Shown here: one piece after another, positions 33,301-42,450 of the stretch
Numbering within the stretch: position 1 is the stretch's first letter
Layout: each line of letters starts with the position of its first letter
Source: Heyndrickxia sporothermodurans
GTDB taxonomy: Bacteria > Bacillota > Bacilli > Bacillales > Bacillaceae_C
DNA: 64,000 nucleotides
Direction: 5' to 3'
NCBI GenBank assembly: GCA_018333075.1
Contig: BORH01000017.1
Location: forward strand, 1 to 64,000
Translations under genes and position numbers: made by a program
The notes under the pieces: model-generated
The model's input: only the letters and a program-made list of their open reading frames with translations
Database searches by the model: none
What the model was told of the DNA's origin: nothing

Positions 33301-34329
33301 CTATTTTTTCTTAAGCAATTTTAATTTTTCATTTTTCACATCTAAAATATCCAATAAGAAAACAAAAACTGGAATCCCTAAAATAAGTCCCCACACGCCA
33401 AAGAAGTGTTCAGAAAAGATTAATACGATAAAAGTATAAAACACAGGCAAATTCGTTTTCGAGGACATTAGTTTAGGATTTAGTACATAAGCTTCGATTG
33501 CATGAACTACTGCTACAATAATAACTATCCATAGCACTTGGACAAAGCCGCCTATGCTATATGCGATAAAGCATAGTGGTATCAATGATATAATGACCCC
33601 GGCAACAGGAATGAGTCCAAGGAAGAAAACCATAATTGCCAACCCAAATAACTGTGGAAATCCCATAATAGAAAGAGCAATTGTAGTAAGGACTGTGTTC
33701 ACTATCGCAATAATAAATTGTGCTTCGATTACCTTTCCGAAGGTAGCTACAAATTTTTTGCTAAAAAATTCAATCTCGTCATAGAAAGGACCTACTTTAC
33801 TATCTTTGAACTTCTTAGTGAATTCAATAAGCCTTTCTTTTTCTAACAAATAGAAAATGCTTAAAATAAGTGCTAGAAATATTCCTAGGCTCAATCTACC
33901 GAAGTTTGTAAAATACCCAAGCAGGAACGTAAATCCTTGCTTTAGGAAATTGGTAATTTCGTTTTGATTTTCTATCTTTTTCACTATGTAATCAATTACA
34001 ACGTTATCACGTGGCTGTGTATAGAATTCAATTAATTGTTTAACTAATTGCGTAGTCTCATTAATTAATACCGGTAAATATTTGACAATCCCTAAGGACA
34101 GTAATCCAACAATAGAAACATAAAGAATAACTACTGTTAGCTTTCGATTAATATGTAATCGTCTAGACACAAATTCTGAAAGACGGTCCATTAAGAAAGC
34201 AAATATAAACGTTAGCAGTATCATATTCATCATGCTTCTTAAAAAATATAAGATAAGAGCAATCAGGGCGAATATAATGAAACGTTTTACTCCTTTTTTT
34301 TGAAAAAAACTGCTAACAAACTCTGCCAT
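33301..34329 (-). CDS. AI-2E (PerM)-family transporter
   Basis: A 342-residue membrane protein with seven to eight predicted helices. The AI-2E family pattern is present: FIFAFLMDRLSEFVSRRLHINRKLTVVILYVSIVG, then FFLGLIPVAGVIISLIPLCFIAYSIGG and ILGIPVFVFLLDIL. Members export small molecules; some move Na+/H+ or autoinducer-2. It most resembles the YdbI branch of B. subtilis. Start MAEFVSSFFQKKG follows TAGGAGG. A second AI-2E protein lies at 40507-41580; the two are divergent paralogues. Confidence 0.88.
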   Translation of the reverse strand: MAEFVSSFFQKKGVKRFIIFALIALILYFLRSMMNMILLTFIFAFLMDRLSEFVSRRLHINRKLTVVILYVSIVGLLSLGIVKYLPVLINETTQLVKQLIEFYTQPRDNVVIDYIVKKIENQNEITNFLKQGFTFLLGYFTNFGRLSLGIFLALILSIFYLLEKERLIEFTKKFKDSKVGPFYDEIEFFSKKFVATFGKVIEAQFIIAIVNTVLTTIALSIMGFPQLFGLAIMVFFLGLIPVAGVIISLIPLCFIAYSIGGFVQVLWIVIIVAVVHAIEAYVLNPKLMSSKTNLPVFYTFIVLIFSEHFFGVWGLILGIPVFVFLLDILDVKNEKLKLLKKK

Positions 34330-34466
34330 CCGTCGTTTTCCTCCTAAATCTCGAATTTTGTCTATACTTCACCTCACCATATTACTTCATTTTCTCATAC
34401 TTTCATACTAAATAATCTAAAAAATATAAGATTTTTTTTAAAAATTTTATGTTTCATATAAATTGT

Positions 34467-35381
34467 CTAATTCCTTTTCTCATTAATAATTTCAGCTAAT
34501 GCCTGTTTTATATCAGGATAGAGAAATTCAAACCCATTTTCTAACGCTTTTTTCGGGGTGACATATTGTCCTTTTAATAGCATTGAACTCATTTCCCCTA
34601 GTGCTAATTTCATAGCCCAGCTTGGAACAGGAAGCCAATGTGGTGAGAGCTTAACCGTGGAAATGCTTTTTCCAAACTCCTTCATTCGCACTGGATTTGG
34701 AGCGGTTATATTTAATGCCCCTACAATCTGTTCTTCCTTAATGATGAATTCGAATAAGCGAACAACATCCTCTACGTGTACCCATGATACCCATTGCCTT
34801 CCATTTCCAATCGTCCCGCCGATTCGTAAACGATATGGCAAAAGCATGAGTGGCAGTGCTCCTTGATTGCCTAACACGAGACCTAAACGTGCAAAAACCG
34901 TTCGTACCCCTACTTGAATTGCCTTTGCCGCTTCTTCCTCCCACCACTTCACAACCATTGCTAAAAAATCATCAGCTTCCGTTTTATCTGATTCTGTGAA
35001 AATCTGTATCTCTGACATACCGTAATAGCCAATGGCTGATGCATTAATTAGCACCTTAGGCTTACAATCTAGTTTGCCAATGATTCGGATCAATTCCTTT
35101 GTTGAGCTTATTCGACTTTCAAGAATTTTTCTCTTTTTTTCTTTTGTCCAGCGTATCCCATTAATAGATTCGCCCGCTAAATTCACAATAGCAGCAACAT
35201 CTGTCAATTCTTTTTCTGGCTTACTGTTTTCATTAAGCCACTCAATTGCTCTTAGCTGAGTTGTTTGTTCTATTTTTTTAGGATTCCTAGTTAAGATTGT
35301 CACTTGATGGTTTTGTTTTATTAAATATTTTTGTAATTGTTGCCCAACAAACCCGCTTCCACCCGCTATGACAATATGCAT
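34467..35381 (-). CDS. yfhF: TIGR01777-family epimerase (YfhF-like)
   Basis: A 304-residue extended SDR protein. The NAD(P)-binding opening is MHIVIAGGSGFVGQQL; the conserved block VLINASAIGYYGMSE contains the catalytic Tyr of YYG. The C-terminal DUF1731 region is VPSWAMKLALGEMSSMLLKGQYVTPKKALENGFEF. It is a predicted nucleoside-diphosphate sugar epimerase or cell-division-associated protein (SulA-like name in some genomes). AGGTGATGATTT precedes the ATG. It is a single gene with the TRAP operon upstream in the same direction, separated by a terminator. Confidence 0.93.
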   Translation of the reverse strand: MHIVIAGGSGFVGQQLQKYLIKQNHQVTILTRNPKKIEQTTQLRAIEWLNENSKPEKELTDVAAIVNLAGESINGIRWTKEKKRKILESRISSTKELIRIIGKLDCKPKVLINASAIGYYGMSEIQIFTESDKTEADDFLAMVVKWWEEEAAKAIQVGVRTVFARLGLVLGNQGALPLMLLPYRLRIGGTIGNGRQWVSWVHVEDVVRLFEFIIKEEQIVGALNITAPNPVRMKEFGKSISTVKLSPHWLPVPSWAMKLALGEMSSMLLKGQYVTPKKALENGFEFLYPDIKQALAEIINEKRN

Positions 35382-35416
35382 AAATCATCACCTATTTTTT
35401 TAGAATTCATTTATAA

Positions 35417-35446
35417 AAACCTTCGAATATTAAAATTCGAAGGTTT
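35417..35446 (-). terminator. Terminator of the TRAP-TAXI operon
   Basis: On the minus strand a perfect 12-base stem (AAACCTTCGAAT with ATTCGAAGGTTT) is followed by TTATAAATG, immediately after the permease stop. Confidence 0.85.
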
Positions 35447-35453
35447 AAAGGAA

Positions 35454-37418
35454 TTAAGCACTCGCTGGAGTTTGCATATTTTTATTGTTTTGCTTAAACA
35501 CAAACTGAAGGACAATCATTCCAGCAAAAATACAAATTCCAATAATATCAGATATTCCTTCTGGATATATCAGTAATAATCCTCCTACTAAAGACAAAAG
35601 CCTCTCAAAAACATTTAGCTTTCTATACCAAAATCCAATTAGACAGCCACCAATCGCAATCATTCCACAAAATGCTGTAATTATCACCCAAACTAAATTT
35701 AAAAATGTCGTATCTATCATTAATAATTCAGGAGATAAAACGAACATATAAGGAATAATAAAGGCTGCAATCGCAAGTTTCGATGAAATAACGCCGGTTC
35801 GTATCGGTTCTCCACCAGATATTCCTGAAGCAGCAAAAGCAGCAAGGGCAACAGGTGGAGTAATATCAGCAACAATACCGAAATAGAATACAAACATATG
35901 TGCAGCTAGCTCCGGAACCTGTAATGCGATAATCGCTGGCGCAGCAATCGTTGATGTTATTACATAGTTTGCTGTAGTCGGTGAACCCATTCCTAAAATT
36001 AACGAAGTAACCATCGTAAAGAATAGGGTAAGCAGTAGCTTTTCATCTGCGAGATCCACTAGTCCATTCGCTAATTTCAATCCTAATCCTGTTTTTGTTA
36101 CAACTCCAACAATGATACCTGCACATGCAGTAGCGGCTGCTACAGATAATGCGGATTTGGCTCCTTCTGCTAAAGCAATAATAGCATCCTTAACCCCTAT
36201 TCTCGTTTCCTTTCTGAATGCGCTCACAATAATTGTGGATACAATAGACCACAATGCTGCTCTCATGATACTCATTCCACTAAATAGCAAAATTACAACG
36301 ACTAAAATTGGAATCAATAAATATATCTTTTTCCATACTTCTTTTCGATCAGGCATTTCTTCATCTGTTAGACCTTTTAACCCTGTACGTTTTGCCTCTA
36401 AATGAGTCATAATCCAAATGCCGGCAAAATATAAAATAGCTGGGATGGCAGCTGCCTTTGCGATTTTCCAATAGGTCATACCTGGGATAAAATCTACCAT
36501 TAAAAATGCTGCTGCACCCATTATCGGTGGCATAATTTGGCCACCTGTTGAAGCAGCCGCCTCAACAGCTCCCGCAAATTCTTTCCGATAGCCTAATTTT
36601 TTCATCATTGGAATAGTAAAAGATCCAGATGTAACTACATTTGATACAGAGCTTCCACTAATGGTTCCTTGAAGAGCACTGGAAAATACAGCTACTTTCG
36701 CTGGTCCACCAATCCTTTTTCCAGCAATTGAACAAGCTAAGTCATTAAAATATTGCCCAACACCTGTTCTAATTAGAAAAGCACCGAAAAGCAGGAATAA
36801 AAATATATAGGTTCCCGACACCTTTAGTGGTGTCCCAAATATCCCTTCAGTCGTAAAGAACATCGTCTTAACAATTGATTCAAGATCTAAGCCCCGATGA
36901 ATAAAGAACCCTGGCATATAGGGACCAAAGTATGCATAGGCCAAAAAGATAAGAGCAATAATCATGATTGGGAGTCCTACCGCTCTTCGTGTAGCCTCTA
37001 AAACTAATATTATTCCAATTAATCCAACCGCAAAATCTAGAGTTGTCATAACTCCTATTCGATTTACAATGGTGTCAAGCATTAGCGGTAAGTATGCACC
37101 TACACCTACTGAAAGCACAGCTAATATTAAATCATACCATGCTACACTAAATTTCTTTTTAGATTTTTTCCTGGCTGGAAAGAGTAAAAATATTAATGCT
37201 AAAGCAAATCCAAGATGAATGGATAATAGCTTTTGAATAGGAAGGACTCGAAAAAGAGAAAAATAGATTTGAAAGATAGAAAAGGCGATTAACCCAATAA
37301 ATACGATCCATTTAAAACCACCTTTTAATTTTCTTGTTGCGGATTCTGGATCATATTGTTCTAATAGCTTTTGTTGTTCTTCCTCTGATATCGTTTTAAC
37401 TTGTTCATTTACCAACAA
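35454..37418 (-). CDS. TRAP-TAXI transporter fused 4TM/12TM permease
   Basis: A 654-residue fused DctQ-DctM-type permease (TIGR02123 type). Early helices are followed by the large-subunit blocks FFTTEGIFGTPLKVSGTYIFLFLLFGAFL, ALQGTISGSSVSNVVTSGSFTIPMMKKLGY, AAASTGGQIMPPIMGAAAFLM and GMGSPTTANYVITSTIAAPAI. It uses ion gradients to import carboxylates or amino acids bound by the TAXI protein. The start is a TTG at 37418, six bases after AAAGGAG, overlapping the DUF1850 gene by 14 bases. It is the third gene of the TAXI-DUF1850-permease operon. Confidence 0.93.
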   Translation of the reverse strand: MLVNEQVKTISEEEQQKLLEQYDPESATRKLKGGFKWIVFIGLIAFSIFQIYFSLFRVLPIQKLLSIHLGFALALIFLLFPARKKSKKKFSVAWYDLILAVLSVGVGAYLPLMLDTIVNRIGVMTTLDFAVGLIGIILVLEATRRAVGLPIMIIALIFLAYAYFGPYMPGFFIHRGLDLESIVKTMFFTTEGIFGTPLKVSGTYIFLFLLFGAFLIRTGVGQYFNDLACSIAGKRIGGPAKVAVFSSALQGTISGSSVSNVVTSGSFTIPMMKKLGYRKEFAGAVEAAASTGGQIMPPIMGAAAFLMVDFIPGMTYWKIAKAAAIPAILYFAGIWIMTHLEAKRTGLKGLTDEEMPDRKEVWKKIYLLIPILVVVILLFSGMSIMRAALWSIVSTIIVSAFRKETRIGVKDAIIALAEGAKSALSVAAATACAGIIVGVVTKTGLGLKLANGLVDLADEKLLLTLFFTMVTSLILGMGSPTTANYVITSTIAAPAIIALQVPELAAHMFVFYFGIVADITPPVALAAFAASGISGGEPIRTGVISSKLAIAAFIIPYMFVLSPELLMIDTTFLNLVWVIITAFCGMIAIGGCLIGFWYRKLNVFERLLSLVGGLLLIYPEGISDIIGICIFAGMIVLQFVFKQNNKNMQTPASA

Positions 37419-37923
37419 TATTCACTCCTTTCAAAAGTTGAAGAAGAGATAGCTTCTTTACTTGAATCGTTATAAAAGTACCTGGAGTAATAAAATTTTT
37501 AAATGGATATACTTTATTTTTATATATAAGCCGATGATTCGCGATAACTTGGCCCGTACTTAAATGAAATGAAGGAAAGATCCTTTTCATATTTTTAATA
37601 TAGTAATGACCATTTTCTCGAACAAAGACTTCTCCCTTTTCCGCTTCTGAAGGCATGCCAATGGATGTATCGTCATACATTAATTCAATTTGTTCAATTT
37701 GATTATTTTTTAAGATTCGATAGGACTCCTTTACCTCTGAAAGATGGATAGAGTGTGTATATTGAATCTGGAACGTATGATCTTTTTGAATAGGCATATA
37801 GGCGAGGATTTCCTTCGAATGAAGCTTTTTACAAATAAGACTTTTTTGAAAAGGAATGACAAAAATAATAGCCAAAATCCCTATAAATAGAGCTACATAT
37901 AAACTAATTTTTCTCACAAGCAT
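37405..37923 (-). CDS. DUF1850 protein of the TRAP-TAXI operon
   Basis: A 172-residue protein with one N-terminal membrane helix (ISLYVALFIGILAIIFVIPF) and a DUF1850 domain outside the membrane (FQIQYTHSIHLSEVKESYRI, MYDDTSIGMPSEAEKGE). DUF1850 proteins are found in TRAP-TAXI operons, exactly this setting. Their function is unknown, perhaps an accessory to the permease. The ATG at 37923 follows AAAAGGTG by seven bases. It overlaps the permease gene, indicating translational coupling. Confidence 0.88.
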   Translation of the reverse strand: MLVRKISLYVALFIGILAIIFVIPFQKSLICKKLHSKEILAYMPIQKDHTFQIQYTHSIHLSEVKESYRILKNNQIEQIELMYDDTSIGMPSEAEKGEVFVRENGHYYIKNMKRIFPSFHLSTGQVIANHRLIYKNKVYPFKNFITPGTFITIQVKKLSLLQLLKGVNIVGK

Positions 37924-38038
37924 ATTTACACCTTTTCCCAATTCACAGAGGTTTACATATACTTTATTTCTTCATGCCAGGATTAAGAAAACCCGGCTAA
38001 TACCGAGTACTATTAAACATTTCATGAAGGCTCAAAAT

Positions 38039-38078
38039 AGGCTGACCCAAGGGCATCGTGTCACTTTTGAGTCAGCCT
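38039..38078 (-). promoter_or_regulatory. Internal hairpin between TAXI and DUF1850 genes
   Basis: AGGCTGAC pairs with GTCAGCCT across a loop of about 24 bases that contains additional CCAA/TTG-like pairing. It lies ten bases after the TAXI stop inside the operon. It may attenuate transcription or protect the 3' end, so that the binding protein is made in excess over the permease. Confidence 0.55.
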
Positions 38079-38088
38079 CCAGCTTCAT

Positions 38089-39072
38089 TTATTTTGGAGA
38101 AATTCCCTTTTCATCAAAGTATTTCTTTGCACCTGGATGTAAATCAATACTCATACCATTTAAGGCATTCTCAGCTTTAATGAATTGAGCCTTTGAATGT
38201 TTAATTTTATCTGTATTTTCATAGATAGCTTTTGTTGCCTTGTAAACGACATCTTCCGGTAAATCCTCTCGTACAACTAGCATCGAAAGTACGGCTATGG
38301 TTGGAACAGCACTTTTAATTTTATAAGTACCAGAAGGAACCTCATCCTTAATATAGAATGGATATTTCTCAATTAGTGCATCCACTTTATCTGAATCAAT
38401 TGGTACAATATTTACTTCTTTTGTAGCGGACAAGCCTTCAACAGCACTTGTTGGAGTACCTGCAGTAATAAATGCTACATCAATTGATCCATCTTGAATT
38501 CCCTCAGTCGAATCGTCGAAGGAAAGATCACGTACTTTAATATCATCGAACGACATACCATAAGCTTCTAAAATTTGTTCAGCATTGGCTCTTGTACCAG
38601 ACCCAGCAGCACCTACCGAAACCACTTTCCCCTTTAAATCCTCAACGGATTTGATATCGGATTTAGTTGTCACAATTTGAATGGTTTCTGGATAAAGAGT
38701 TCCCATTCCTTTAATGCTATCTATTTTTTTGTCATCAAACATCAATTCACCTTTAGTTGCATAGCTTACGATATCTGTTTGTGTAAAAGCGATATCTGCC
38801 CCATTATCCTTTAGAATCGCCATATTTTCAGAGGATGCACCTGATGTAATTACGTCAGCTTTAATTCCTGTTTCATCCTCTATAATTTTCCCCATCATTC
38901 CACCTAATGGATAATAAGTTCCCCCTGTACCACCTGTTGCAATAGTTAATAGTTTCACCTTACTATCACCTTTTGCACCGTTTGAAGTTTTCTTCTCGCC
39001 ACCGCATGCGGCTAATATCATTGACAACAGAACCATAATTGCAGCGCCGAGAAAAAGGCTTCGTTTCTTCAT
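38089..39072 (-). CDS. TAXI-family TRAP solute-binding lipoprotein
   Basis: A 327-residue binding protein. The lipobox is ILAAC (Cys23). TAXI-family blocks follow: LTIATGGTGGTYYPLGGMMGKIIEDETGIKADVITSGAS, DIAFTQTDIVSYATKG, and VSVGAAGSGTRANAEQIL. It captures a ligand outside the membrane for the fused permease; known TAXI ligands include glutamate-like and other acidic compounds, and the ligand here is not known. GGGGG lies before the ATG. It is the first and probably most highly expressed gene of the operon. Confidence 0.93.
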   Translation of the reverse strand: MKKRSLFLGAAIMVLLSMILAACGGEKKTSNGAKGDSKVKLLTIATGGTGGTYYPLGGMMGKIIEDETGIKADVITSGASSENMAILKDNGADIAFTQTDIVSYATKGELMFDDKKIDSIKGMGTLYPETIQIVTTKSDIKSVEDLKGKVVSVGAAGSGTRANAEQILEAYGMSFDDIKVRDLSFDDSTEGIQDGSIDVAFITAGTPTSAVEGLSATKEVNIVPIDSDKVDALIEKYPFYIKDEVPSGTYKIKSAVPTIAVLSMLVVREDLPEDVVYKATKAIYENTDKIKHSKAQFIKAENALNGMSIDLHPGAKKYFDEKGISPK

Positions 39073-39310
39073 AAAATATCCCCCTTTTAGAAAATTTAAC
39101 TACATTAACCATTTTATCATTACAATTAACACAATTGTCAAATAAATTTAAATAAACAAAAAGAACCGATTAATCAAAATTATTATTTTATAAAAATTAA
39201 TATCCTTTTATTACAAAATTATTTCTAGAAAATTCAATTTAATTGTTTTGTAATCTCCTAATCTCTCTTTTTATGCTATAACTATATATACGGCAGAAAG
39301 GAGTTGTTTT

Positions 39311-40459
39311 ATGCAAACAATAAGGCGATTGATTGTCCTACTGTTTATCAGTCTGTTGGGGATATCAGCGACAATGGAAGCCCATGCAGAAACAAGCCAG
39401 GAAAGCTTACATACAATAAAAAATAAGCTACAACAAAACAAAGAGGCTGTTCAGAAAAAGGAAAATGAAAAAGACGAGTTAAGTAGAGAACTATCAGCAT
39501 TACAAGAGGAATGGAAGTCGCTTCAAGCTGTCATCTCCAGTAATCAAAAAGAATTAAGTAGATTAGAAGACAAAATAAAAGAAACAAGTGAAGCGATAGA
39601 AAAGAAAAAAGAAGAAATTGTTGACCTAGAGGATAAAGTTCTAGCACGAGAAAGTATTATAAAAAAACGTCTTGTTGCACTTCAGGAAAATGATCGCACT
39701 AATATTGTTATTGAAACATTACTAAATTCCGAAAGCATTGGTGATTTCTTCAATCGAATAAGTGCTGTTTCCGTATTGTTAAAAGCAGATAATCAAATAT
39801 TGAATCAGCAGGAAAAGGATCTTCAACAAATTGAAAAAGATAAGAAAGAAATCACTAAACGGGAAGCAGAATTAAATAATGATCGCCAGATGCTAGCTTC
39901 TACTCAAGCAAAGCTTGAAACTAGCTTACAAAATAAACAAGTGTCTATTTCAAAGCTCCAATCAAAATATGCATCGATTGAAAATGATATTAAACAATCT
40001 AAGAAAAACAATACGAATCTTCAATCCCAATTGAAAACTATACAAACCAATATTAAAAAGGAACAAGCTGCTACAAAAGCAAGAGCAGCGAAAATGGCGA
40101 AAATGGCGAAAATGGCTAGCCAGACCAATCATTCAGACCAAACGCAAAGCCATTCCACAAACAAGGTAACTGGTAAAGAATTATATGTCACGGCAACAGC
40201 CTATAGTCATGAAGATACGAAAGGAAATATTACAGCGTTAGGCTATGATATTAAGAAAAACCCAAATATGAAATTAATTGCTGTCGACCCCGCTGTTATT
40301 CCATTAGGTAAGAAAGTATGGGTAGAAGGATACGGAGTCGCTATCGCTGGTGACACTGGTGGTGCAATTATCGGTCATAAAATCGATGTGCTGAAGCCTT
40401 CAAAAAAGGAAGCGATCGCCTGGGGTAGGAAAACAGTTAAAATTATTATTTTAGACTAA
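39311..40459 (+). CDS. Secreted coiled-coil protein with 3D domain
   Basis: A 382-residue secreted protein. After a signal peptide ending MEAHAETS, residues 30-260 form a long coiled coil of the CwlO/PcsB N-terminal type (LSRELSALQEEWKSLQAVISSNQKELSRLEDKI). The C-terminal 3D domain reads KELYVTATAYSH, then LIAVDPAVIPLGKKVWVEGYGVAIAGDTGGAIIGHKIDVLKPS, with the three characteristic aspartates in AVDP, GDTG and IDV. 3D domains of MltA/Rpf type cleave glycan strands. GCAGAAAGGAG precedes the ATG. A short AKMAKMAKMA run marks the linker. Confidence 0.9.
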   Translation: MQTIRRLIVLLFISLLGISATMEAHAETSQESLHTIKNKLQQNKEAVQKKENEKDELSRELSALQEEWKSLQAVISSNQKELSRLEDKIKETSEAIEKKKEEIVDLEDKVLARESIIKKRLVALQENDRTNIVIETLLNSESIGDFFNRISAVSVLLKADNQILNQQEKDLQQIEKDKKEITKREAELNNDRQMLASTQAKLETSLQNKQVSISKLQSKYASIENDIKQSKKNNTNLQSQLKTIQTNIKKEQAATKARAAKMAKMAKMASQTNHSDQTQSHSTNKVTGKELYVTATAYSHEDTKGNITALGYDIKKNPNMKLIAVDPAVIPLGKKVWVEGYGVAIAGDTGGAIIGHKIDVLKPSKKEAIAWGRKTVKIIILD

Positions 40460-40468
40460 TTTCTATTC

Positions 40469-40505
40469 AAAAAGACCTTTACTTTAAACAGTAAAGGTCT
40501 TTTTT
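40469..40505. terminator. Bidirectional terminator
   Basis: AAAAAGACCTTTACT pairs perfectly with AGTAAAGGTCTTTTT. It lies between the convergent 3D-domain and AI-2E genes. Confidence 0.92.
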
Positions 40506-40506
40506 C

Positions 40507-41580
40507 TTATTCTTCCACTTTTCTAATTCGAAATAGCTGATAAATGTGAAGCACGACTACTTTTAATACAGCATAGGTTGGAATAATTAAAATCATCCCT
40601 AACACACCCGCAAGATTTCCTCCTACTAAAATAAGTAAGATAATCGTTAATGGATGAACATTTAATGTTTTCCCCATTACTTGTGGAGAAACAAGATTAC
40701 TTTCAATTTGTTGAGCCACAACCATAACAATTACTACGTAAACTGCCATAATTGGATCCTGGAAGAAAGCGACTATAATGGCAGGAGTCGCTGCAATAAA
40801 CGGTCCTAGAAAAGGGATCACATTTGTTGCCATGCCGAACAAGGCAAGAATCAACGCATAGTCTAAACCGATAATTAAATAACCGATTAACAATAGAATT
40901 CCTACAACTGAACTAACAATTAATTGACCTTGAATATAACCACCTAATGCTTTATCCATATCATGAAGAACGGAGCGAATTTCCTTCTCTTTTGATTTTG
41001 GGAAGAAGCGCGTTACATTAGGAACAAATCTGTCGCGATCGTTCAACATATAGAAAAGAATAAATGGGACAATCACTAGGGAGAAAATAAAGCCAAATAC
41101 ATTACTTAAAGTCTTGGCTACTATTGCACCAGTAGATAATGCATTTGTTTGTAGCTTTGTAGTGACATTAGCAATGATATCCTTAGCAAATTGCGGAATA
41201 TACTCCTGATTCTTTTGCCAATAGTCAAAAGCATCCTGTCCAGCCTTCACCATATCAGGTACATTTTCTACTAAACGTTTAAATTGGTCTTGAAGGAGTG
41301 GTCCAACTAATTCAACTACGGTCACAATAACCCCTATTAACATTACAAATATCAGCATAATCGCTAATTTTCTAGGAATTTTCCACCCTTCCAACAGCTT
41401 AACGATCGGCCTTGCCAAATAATATAGGATTCCTGAAATTAAAAATGGTATAAACAACGTTTGTATGAAAATAACGAGTGGAGTAAATACAAAGCTCACC
41501 TGGTTTAGCAGCCAAATGATAATTAAAACAACAATTATCCCAATTCCTAAGTGAAAGAGTTTCTGTTTTATTTTAAACAC
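40507..41580 (-). CDS. AI-2E (PerM)-family transporter (YueF-like)
   Basis: A 357-residue membrane protein with seven to eight predicted helices. The AI-2E blocks are visible: FLISGILYYLARPIVKLLEGWKIPRKLAIMLIFV, then GMATNVIPFLGPFIAATPAIIVAFFQDPIMA and LAGVLGMILIIPTYAVLKVV. It is a paralogue of 33301-34329 but belongs to the YueF-like branch. The apparent start is a GTG at 41580 that overlaps the AGAGGTG ribosome-site-like sequence, so the true initiation codon is not certain. Single-gene unit. Confidence 0.85.
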   Translation of the reverse strand: MFKIKQKLFHLGIGIIVVLIIIWLLNQVSFVFTPLVIFIQTLFIPFLISGILYYLARPIVKLLEGWKIPRKLAIMLIFVMLIGVIVTVVELVGPLLQDQFKRLVENVPDMVKAGQDAFDYWQKNQEYIPQFAKDIIANVTTKLQTNALSTGAIVAKTLSNVFGFIFSLVIVPFILFYMLNDRDRFVPNVTRFFPKSKEKEIRSVLHDMDKALGGYIQGQLIVSSVVGILLLIGYLIIGLDYALILALFGMATNVIPFLGPFIAATPAIIVAFFQDPIMAVYVVIVMVVAQQIESNLVSPQVMGKTLNVHPLTIILLILVGGNLAGVLGMILIIPTYAVLKVVVLHIYQLFRIRKVEE

Positions 41581-41733
41581 CTCTATTATTTTTTAGTTTT
41601 CTTCTATATTAATCAATTTTCTAAATAGATAAAACCGATTGATAGAAAATCATTACTGATTTACTGCTTAATGTCTAGTATAAAACATATTACGAAAAAG
41701 TTTGAACACGAGTTTCATTTTTTAGAAGAAAAA

Positions 41734-41760
41734 AAGGAGAGAAATAATTCTCACCTTTTT
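41734..41760 (-). terminator. Terminator of the nitroreductase gene
   Basis: On the minus strand AAGGTGAGAA pairs with TTCTCTCCTT (one mismatch) and is followed by TTTTTCTTC. Confidence 0.75.
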
Positions 41761-41783
41761 AGTCATGCTCTTAGAAGCCATGA

Positions 41784-42347
41784 TTAACGTTCTGTATCAA
41801 TAATTGTTAAAAGCTCTTCAACAGGAGTTCTATCTTTTTTTTCTGGTATCGCTTCTGGATAGCCGATATGGATAAATCCAATAATTTTTTCTCCTTGCTC
41901 CACACCTATTTTTTCACGAAATTTCGGATCATGAATAAGAGGATTCGTTTTCCAAATCATCCCTACACCTTGCTCCCATGCTGCAAGCTGTAAATTTTGA
42001 ACCATGGTACAAACGGCTGCAAAATTTTCCTCCCATTGTTTTTGGCGCGGATCTTCCTTCATCACAACGACTAAATGCGATGGAACATTCATTACATATT
42101 CCCATTTTTTACGCAGCTCTTCGTTCTTTTTCATAATGGCATCTGCTAATACTTTTTTTCCTTCATCCTTTAAAAGGATAAATCTCCAAGGCTCTCTTAG
42201 ACCATGATTAGGAGCCCAAACCGCCGTATTTAATAGCTCAACTATAAGATCAGTTGGCACAGGATCCGTTTTAAATTTTTTAATGGATCGACGTTCTTTA
42301 ATGACCTGTGCAACTGTAGAGTGAGTTTGTTCTTTCAGATTTTCCAT
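41784..42347 (-). CDS. yfhC: Nitroreductase-family flavoprotein (YfhC-like)
   Basis: A 187-residue FMN-dependent NAD(P)H nitroreductase. The FMN phosphate motif is IKERRSIKKFKTDPVP; further family blocks are AVWAPNHGLREPWRFILL, QNLQLAAWEQGVGMIWKT and KIIGFIHIGYPEA. A strong Fur-box-like palindrome lies 26 bases before the start, suggesting induction by iron limitation. From memory the B. subtilis yfhC neighbourhood is also Fur-regulated. GGAGG precedes the ATG. Physiological substrate unknown; a ferric or quinone reductase role would fit the Fur box. Confidence 0.88.
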   Translation of the reverse strand: MENLKEQTHSTVAQVIKERRSIKKFKTDPVPTDLIVELLNTAVWAPNHGLREPWRFILLKDEGKKVLADAIMKKNEELRKKWEYVMNVPSHLVVVMKEDPRQKQWEENFAAVCTMVQNLQLAAWEQGVGMIWKTNPLIHDPKFREKIGVEQGEKIIGFIHIGYPEAIPEKKDRTPVEELLTIIDTER

Positions 42348-42372
42348 GAATTAACCTCCGCTTCTCATAGGT

Positions 42373-42391
42373 GAAAATGATTCTCATTTTC
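42373..42391 (-). promoter_or_regulatory. Fur box upstream of the nitroreductase gene
   Basis: GAAAATGATTCTCATTTTC is a 19-base palindrome with few mismatches to the GATAATGATTATCATTATC consensus; it also contains a 7-1-7 match, TGAAAAT-G-ATTCTCA. It sits in the expected promoter position of the minus-strand gene. Confidence 0.75.
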
Positions 42392-42450
42392 TTTTATCAA
42401 TATCATACCGAATCTTCCCTTTTTTTACAATGATTTTTCTTTTTTAATTC

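Noticed and set aside
34738-35259. Several frames of 69-102 codons within yfhF
   Set aside because: Antisense and alternate-frame shadows of a complete, recognisable epimerase gene.
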